Shown here one piece after another: positions 59,970 through 64,000 of a stretch of 64,000 bases of DNA (its first letter is position 1; every line of letters starts with the position of its first letter). The notes under the pieces were generated by a model. The model was not told the origin of the DNA. It saw nothing but the letters and a program-made list of their open reading frames with translations, and did no database searches. Where the stretch lies: the NCBI RefSeq assembly GCF_003149745.1, contig NZ_QGEG01000002.1, forward strand, positions 1,302,001 through 1,366,000, written 5' to 3'. Source of the stretch: Flagellimonas aquimarina. GTDB taxonomy: Bacteria; Bacteroidota; Bacteroidia; Flavobacteriales; Flavobacteriaceae. Both the position numbers and the translations under genes were made by a program.

Positions 59970-60923
59970 CTAGTTATGGTGCTCAATATTCTTGTAGGCG
60001 TCAATAACTTTTTTGACCAATTTATGACGGATTACATCTTTATCATCTAAATAAATCATGCTTATTCCCTTTACATTTTGCAAAATTAGAAGAGCTTCTT
60101 TTAAACCAGAGGTCACCCTACGTGGCAGATCTATTTGGCCAGGATCTCCTGTTAATAAAAATTTGGCATTTTTACCCATTCGTGTCAGAAACATTTTCAT
60201 TTGAGCATGGGTCGTGTTCTGGGCTTCATCCAAAATAACAAAGGCATTGTCCAATGTTCGCCCCCGCATAAAAGCCATGGGAGCAATTTGGATTGTGCCA
60301 TCCTCAATGTACTTATCCAGTCTTTCTGGAGCGATCATATCCCGGAGCGCATCATAAAGCGGTTGCATATAGGGATCTAATTTTTCTTTTAAATCTCCTG
60401 GAAGAAAACCAAGATTCTCCCCTGCTTCAACTGCCGGGCGAGTTAAAATAATTCGTCGTACTTGCTTTTCCTTTAAAGCCTTTACGGCCAAAGCGACCCC
60501 CGTATAGGTTTTTCCTGTTCCTGCGGGACCAATGGCAAAAACCATATCATCATTTTTGCAAGCATCAACAAGGCGTCTTTGATTTGCTGTTTGCGCTTTT
60601 ATTAGTTTGCCACTAACACCATGCACCAAAACATCTCCACTACTTTTAGATGAAGCATAATCTTCCTGTCCATTGCTGGTAAGTACACGTTCTATCATGT
60701 TCTCATCCAACTTGTTGTATTTTGCAAAGTGAGTGGTGAGCATATCAAAACGCTTGTCGAACTCTTCCAATAATTCTTCATCCCCATACACCTTAATTTT
60801 ACTGCCGCGAGCAACAATTTTAAGCTTGGGAAAATATTTTTTGAGTAGTTCTATATTTTCATTCCTTTGCCCAAAAAAATCCTGTGGGCTAATCTCCGTA
60901 AGTTCTATGATTAATTCGTTCAA
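59970..60923 (-). CDS. PhoH-family ATPase
   Basis: 317 residues. Walker A AIGPAGTGKTYTGVALAV near 130, VRRIILTRPAVEAGENLGFL near 158, Walker B FVILDEAQNTTHAQMKMF near 230, and LTGDPGQIDLP near 257. In many bacteria the YbeZ/PhoH type is tied to ribosome maturation with YbeY; ybeY is not next to it here. The start is TTG at 60923, since a TAA precedes it in frame and no ATG is near. It probably heads a phoH-purC unit. Confidence 0.93.
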   Translation of the reverse strand: MNELIIELTEISPQDFFGQRNENIELLKKYFPKLKIVARGSKIKVYGDEELLEEFDKRFDMLTTHFAKYNKLDENMIERVLTSNGQEDYASSKSSGDVLVHGVSGKLIKAQTANQRRLVDACKNDDMVFAIGPAGTGKTYTGVALAVKALKEKQVRRIILTRPAVEAGENLGFLPGDLKEKLDPYMQPLYDALRDMIAPERLDKYIEDGTIQIAPMAFMRGRTLDNAFVILDEAQNTTHAQMKMFLTRMGKNAKFLLTGDPGQIDLPRRVTSGLKEALLILQNVKGISMIYLDDKDVIRHKLVKKVIDAYKNIEHHN

Positions 60924-60993
60924 AAAAAGAGGGATGTTTTAAGGTTATTTTTGAAGAAATTTTATTCTTTCTTTTTTATTTAATTTTACCCCA

Positions 60994-61001
60994 CAAACTT
61001 A
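60994..61001 (-). promoter_or_regulatory. Candidate -7 box (TAAGTTTG) for phoH
   Basis: TAAGTTTG on the minus strand matches TAnnTTTG, 70 bases before the phoH TTG start. No ideal -33 element was seen. Confidence 0.3.
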
Positions 61002-61046
61002 ACCAAAAATCAATTTGAGCACGGAAAAACATATCAACAGTATTGC

Positions 61047-61877
61047 ATGGCAATCATAACACTAACTACAGATTTTGGACATAAGGACCACTTTGTAGGT
61101 GCCATTAAAGGGACAATCTTAAATAATTTGCCAGAAGTCAGTATTGTTGATATTTCGCATGCCATTAGTCCTTTCAATATTCAGGAGTGTGCCTATATCC
61201 TCAAAAATGCCTACCGTTCTTTTCCAATTGGGACCGTGCATGTGGTTGGCGTTGATTCTGAACTTTCGCCGGAAAACCAACATATTGTTGTGCTGGTAGA
61301 TGGGCATTATTTTATAAGCGCCAACAATGGTGTCATTTCTTTAATTACTTCGGAAATAAAACCAGAAAAGGTGATGGAAGTGAACATTCCCAACTTGAAT
61401 TCCGCTTCTTTTCCAGTGCTTGATGTGTTTGTACAAGTTGCTTGCCATATAGCTAGAGGAGGAAAATTGGAAGTAATTGGAAAACCTTTTGATGCTTTAA
61501 AGGAGTTGAAAGAATTTGAGCCCAGAATTACCAATGATGGTAAAACAATCATTGGCAACGTAATCTATATTGATAATTATGGCAATGTAATTACCAATAT
61601 TCAAAGGAGTCTTTTTGAAGCCTATAGAAACGGAAGGGATTTTGAAGTAATAGCAAGGACAAACAAAATAAAGACCATTCACAATAGTTATAACGGAATC
61701 ATCAACTACAACTTGGAAAAAGGACAGCGTAAAGGTCCGGGAGATGCTCTAGCGCTTTTCAATTCTGTTTCTTATTTGGAACTGGCCATATATAAAAGCG
61801 ACCAAAATACCGTAGGTGGAGCTTCTACCCTGCTTGGACTTAATTACAGGGATACGGTAACCATAAATTTTCTGTAA
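61047..61877 (+). CDS. SAM hydrolase (SAM hydroxide adenosyltransferase, DUF62)
   Basis: 276 residues. ITLTTDFGHKDHFVGAIKG at the N-terminus, VHVVGVDSELSPENQHIVVL near 70, and DVFVQVACHIARGGKLEVIG near 128 match the DUF62 family, which turns SAM and water into adenosine and methionine. YIDNYGNVITNIQRS near 175 is also conserved. It is related to the fluorinase and chlorinase; nothing here suggests halide use. The biological purpose of SAM breakdown is unclear. A one-base gap separates it from the next gene. Confidence 0.88.
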   Translation: MAIITLTTDFGHKDHFVGAIKGTILNNLPEVSIVDISHAISPFNIQECAYILKNAYRSFPIGTVHVVGVDSELSPENQHIVVLVDGHYFISANNGVISLITSEIKPEKVMEVNIPNLNSASFPVLDVFVQVACHIARGGKLEVIGKPFDALKELKEFEPRITNDGKTIIGNVIYIDNYGNVITNIQRSLFEAYRNGRDFEVIARTNKIKTIHNSYNGIINYNLEKGQRKGPGDALALFNSVSYLELAIYKSDQNTVGGASTLLGLNYRDTVTINFL

Positions 61878-61878
61878 A

Positions 61879-62181
61879 ATGCTCATTCGTATTGTAAAAC
61901 TCACCTTTAAACCCGAAAATATTCCTAGTTTTGAACGAGTTTTTGAAGAATCAAAACATGGTATATTGGCTTTTGAAGGTTGCACTTTTGTAGAATTGTA
62001 TCAAGATCTTAAGAATCCGTGCATCTTTTTTACGTACAGTTTTTGGGATGATGAATCAAATTTGGAAAACTACAGAAACTCAGATTTCTTTAAAGGGGTT
62101 TGGTCTAGGACCAAAGCACTCTTCGCAGAAAAGCCAGAAGCTTGGAGCGTTGCAAAAATTCAATCATCAAACCAATTTTAA
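61879..62181 (+). CDS. Antibiotic-biosynthesis-monooxygenase-like protein (ABM domain)
   Basis: 100 residues with the small dimeric ferredoxin-like ABM fold: RIVKLTFKPENIPSFERVFE, LAFEGCTFVELYQDLKNPCI, FTYSFWDDESNLENYRNSDF. Such proteins include quinol monooxygenases and haem-degrading enzymes; the reaction here is unknown. It lies 1 base after the SAM hydrolase gene and its stop shares one base with the gldF ATG, so these genes are translationally linked. Confidence 0.85.
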   Translation: MLIRIVKLTFKPENIPSFERVFEESKHGILAFEGCTFVELYQDLKNPCIFFTYSFWDDESNLENYRNSDFFKGVWSRTKALFAEKPEAWSVAKIQSSNQF

Positions 62182-62912
62182 TGTTCGCAATTTTTAAAAG
62201 AGAGGTACAATCCTTTTTCACATCATCAATTGGGTACATGATCGTGGGCCTATTTTTGTTGCTTAACGGCCTCTTTCTATGGGTGTTCAAAGGTGACTTT
62301 AATATTTTTGAATATGGTTTTGCCGACTTGGGAAACCTTTTTTTATTGGCCCCTTGGATTTTTATCTTTTTGGTTCCGGCAATTACCATGAAAAGTTTTT
62401 CTGAAGAACGTAAAGTTGGAACCTTGGAGCTTCTTTTAATAAAACCTATATCTATTTGGAAACTGGTTTTGGGAAAATTCTGGGGAGCGTTTCTTTTATG
62501 TGTTATTGCAGTTTTACCCACTGTTATTTATGTTTTTGCAATTTCAAATTTGGGCATGACCACGGGCAACTATGATTTAGGTGTTGTTTTGGGTTCCTAT
62601 TTTGGTTTACTGTTCTTGATTGGAACATATACATCAATAGGGCTTTTCTCTTCAACCCTGTCAGACAATCAAATTGTGTCCTTTATCATAGGCATTCTAA
62701 TATGCTTCTTGCTTTTTAATGGTTTTGATGCTATTTCGTCCCTGTTTTCTAATGGAGAAACCCAGCAGTTACTTCAAAAAATTGGAGCTAAATCACATTT
62801 TGACAGTATAGCGAGGGGAATAATCGATACTGCGGATTTACTATATTTTATATCGTTGACGCTGTTCTTTCTGTATCTCACTTTTGTACGATTAAAACAA
62901 TTATCAAGATAA
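62181..62912 (+). CDS. gldF: Gliding motility ABC transporter permease GldF
   Basis: 243 residues with six hydrophobic segments. FKREVQSFFTSSIGYMIVGL near 6, LFLLAPWIFIFLVPAITMKS near 60, ERKVGTLELLLIKPISIWKL near 85 and NQIVSFIIGILICFLLFNGF near 170 fit ABC-2-type permeases of the GldF group. GldF works with GldA (ATPase) and GldG in gliding and Type 9 secretion-linked motility. The start is the ATG at 62181, sharing one base with the ABM stop; the stop shares one base with gldG. Confidence 0.92.
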   Translation: MFAIFKREVQSFFTSSIGYMIVGLFLLLNGLFLWVFKGDFNIFEYGFADLGNLFLLAPWIFIFLVPAITMKSFSEERKVGTLELLLIKPISIWKLVLGKFWGAFLLCVIAVLPTVIYVFAISNLGMTTGNYDLGVVLGSYFGLLFLIGTYTSIGLFSSTLSDNQIVSFIIGILICFLLFNGFDAISSLFSNGETQQLLQKIGAKSHFDSIARGIIDTADLLYFISLTLFFLYLTFVRLKQLSR

Positions 62913-64000
62913 TGGGAAAGTTTTCAGTTTCTGCTCTTAAAGCACTCGTTGCCGTTATTGTCTTAAATGTGATGGGAAGTTTCATATCTGCCCGTTTTGA
63001 TTTAACCGAAGACAAACGGTTTACCCTATCAGCACCAACCATTGATGCAGCTAAAGAGTTTGACGCTCCAGTAGTTGTTGATATACTTTTGGATGGAAAC
63101 ATTCCACCGGAGTTTTCCAAACTAAAAATAGAAACTATTCAATTATTGAAGTCTTTTGCTTCTAAAAACAAAAACATTAAATACAATTTGGTCGACCCCC
63201 TGGAGGATGAGACCCAAACGAAAGAAACCATTGCAAATTTGCAGCGTATTGGCTTAACACCGGCCAATGTAACGGTAGAAGAAAATGGAAAAGTTTCACA
63301 GGAACTTGTTTTTCCATGGGCCATGGTCAATTACAAGAATCAAACTGTTAAAGTTGCGCTTCTAAAGAACAAACTGGGTTCTTCCACGGAAGAGCGTGTC
63401 AATAATTCCGTGCAACAACTGGAATATGCTTTTGCAGATGCTTTTACCAAATTGAGCATTACCAAAAAGAAACGGGTTGCCGTCTTAAAAGGTAATGGAG
63501 AATTGGAAGATATCTTCTTGGCCGACTACTTGACCACAATTCAAGAATACTATGACATTGGCGCTATCACCTTAGATTCTGTTGCCAAAAACCCAGAAAG
63601 GGTTTTAGAACAGCTAAACAGTTTTGACCTTGCTATCATTGCAAAACCAACGGAGGCATTCTCAGATGGAGAAAAATACGTCATGGATCAGTTCATTGTA
63701 AACGGAGGAAAATCTATTTGGCTAATGGACCAGGTAGCTATGGAAATTGACAGTATTTTTAAAGGTGGTGGAAGTGCCTTGGCCCTGCCCCGAGATTTAA
63801 ACCTAAACGACTTCTTCTTTAAATATGGTGTACGAATAAACCCCGTTTTGGTAAACGATCTTTATTTTACACAAATCGTATTAGCCACAGGAGAGGGAAA
63901 TGATTCACAATACAATCCAGTGCCATGGTACTATAATCCCATGGTGTTTTCTAGAAACAACCACCCTATCAACACCAATATAGAAGCCGTCCGGTATCAG
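62912..64000 (+). CDS. gldG: Gliding-associated transporter component GldG (3' end cut)
   Basis: 363 residues are visible before the window ends. An N-terminal membrane helix (ALKALVAVIVLNVMGSFISA) precedes FDLTEDKRFTLSAPTIDAAK, the usual start of the GldG periplasmic domain; VVVDILLDGNIPPEFSKLKI and VEENGKVSQELVFPWAMVNY follow. KVALLKNKLGSSTEERVNNS near 148 is typical. It starts on the last base of the gldF stop codon (TAATG). GldG completes the Gld ABC transporter of gliding bacteroidetes. The final third of the gene is outside the window. Confidence 0.93.
   Translation, partial: MGKFSVSALKALVAVIVLNVMGSFISARFDLTEDKRFTLSAPTIDAAKEFDAPVVVDILLDGNIPPEFSKLKIETIQLLKSFASKNKNIKYNLVDPLEDETQTKETIANLQRIGLTPANVTVEENGKVSQELVFPWAMVNYKNQTVKVALLKNKLGSSTEERVNNSVQQLEYAFADAFTKLSITKKKRVAVLKGNGELEDIFLADYLTTIQEYYDIGAITLDSVAKNPERVLEQLNSFDLAIIAKPTEAFSDGEKYVMDQFIVNGGKSIWLMDQVAMEIDSIFKGGGSALALPRDLNLNDFFFKYGVRINPVLVNDLYFTQIVLATGEGNDSQYNPVPWYYNPMVFSRNNHPINTNIEAVRYQ

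Noticed and set aside
61047..61877. Possible fluorinase or chlorinase
   Set aside because: The sequence fits ordinary DUF62 SAM hydrolases; I see no fluorinase-specific insert, and no halometabolite genes are nearby.
1..64000. Mobile elements, prophage or CRISPR
   Set aside because: No transposase, integrase, phage structural gene, long direct repeat or spacer-repeat array was seen anywhere in the window.

Overview
This 64 kb window is chromosomal DNA from a gliding member of the Flavobacteriaceae (Bacteroidota). The DNA is clearly AT-rich. Start codons lack obvious purine-rich ribosome-binding sites, and the few convincing promoters carry the Bacteroidota -7 box TAnnTTTG, sometimes with a TTG/TTTG about 19 bases upstream. 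The gene content fits: gldF and gldG at the right edge, menaquinone genes, DUF4290, DUF2853, DUF2911, DUF4212, bacillithiol BshB1, a fused CcsBA and TPR-type histidine kinases. I see no phage, insertion sequence, CRISPR array or integron. The genus cannot be fixed from this window.

Layout. 1-6.8 kb (minus strand): a LytTR response regulator cut by the window edge, then menA, a SPOR-like membrane protein, cvfB, a DUF2853 protein, menD, menF and menI. 6.8-8.8 kb: an esterase, a VOC protein and a secreted protein with YD-like repeats. 8.9-13 kb: a hydroxyproline degradation operon (oxidase, epimerase, deaminase) with a divergent AraC regulator. 13-20.6 kb: an M28 peptidase, tRNA-His, a hybrid TPR histidine kinase, bshB1, a trans-sulfuration enzyme and a MATE exporter with a structured leader. 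20.8-33.6 kb: an M14 peptidase, CcsBA, the DUF2520-kdsC-maf-lipoprotein run, and a PIG-L deacetylase/tiny membrane protein/SSS symporter operon. 33.8-39.9 kb: an SRPBCC-SDR-photolyase cassette, then an M20 amidohydrolase, a VOC fusion and a pirin. 40-50.5 kb: a LytS-type kinase, murA (Asp in place of the fosfomycin-target Cys), DUF4290, DUF493, an AAA ATPase, recQ, fmt, HU, YqgE, an aminotransferase class IV enzyme, a START-like protein and tRNA-Met.

50.5-59 kb is the most interesting stretch. A cNMP/CBS/DUF294 nucleotidyltransferase-like protein and a DnaQ-like DEDDh exonuclease form a one-base-overlap pair. They face acetyl-CoA synthetase, a di-haem peroxidase-like protein, an ActP-type acetate symporter and its DUF4212 small subunit. 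My reading is an acetate uptake and activation module with an uncharacterised nucleotidyl-transfer control pair. The window ends with purC, phoH, a SAM hydrolase, an ABM-type monooxygenase and the gliding ABC-transporter genes gldF and gldG (cut by the edge).

Other signals found by reading the DNA: a possible three-way-junction RNA leader before the MATE gene; four genes whose TAnnTTTG box ends only 3-4 bases before the ATG, suggesting leaderless mRNAs; a 15-base motif shared by both tRNA promoters; and a terminator-like hairpin whose U-tract touches a start codon.
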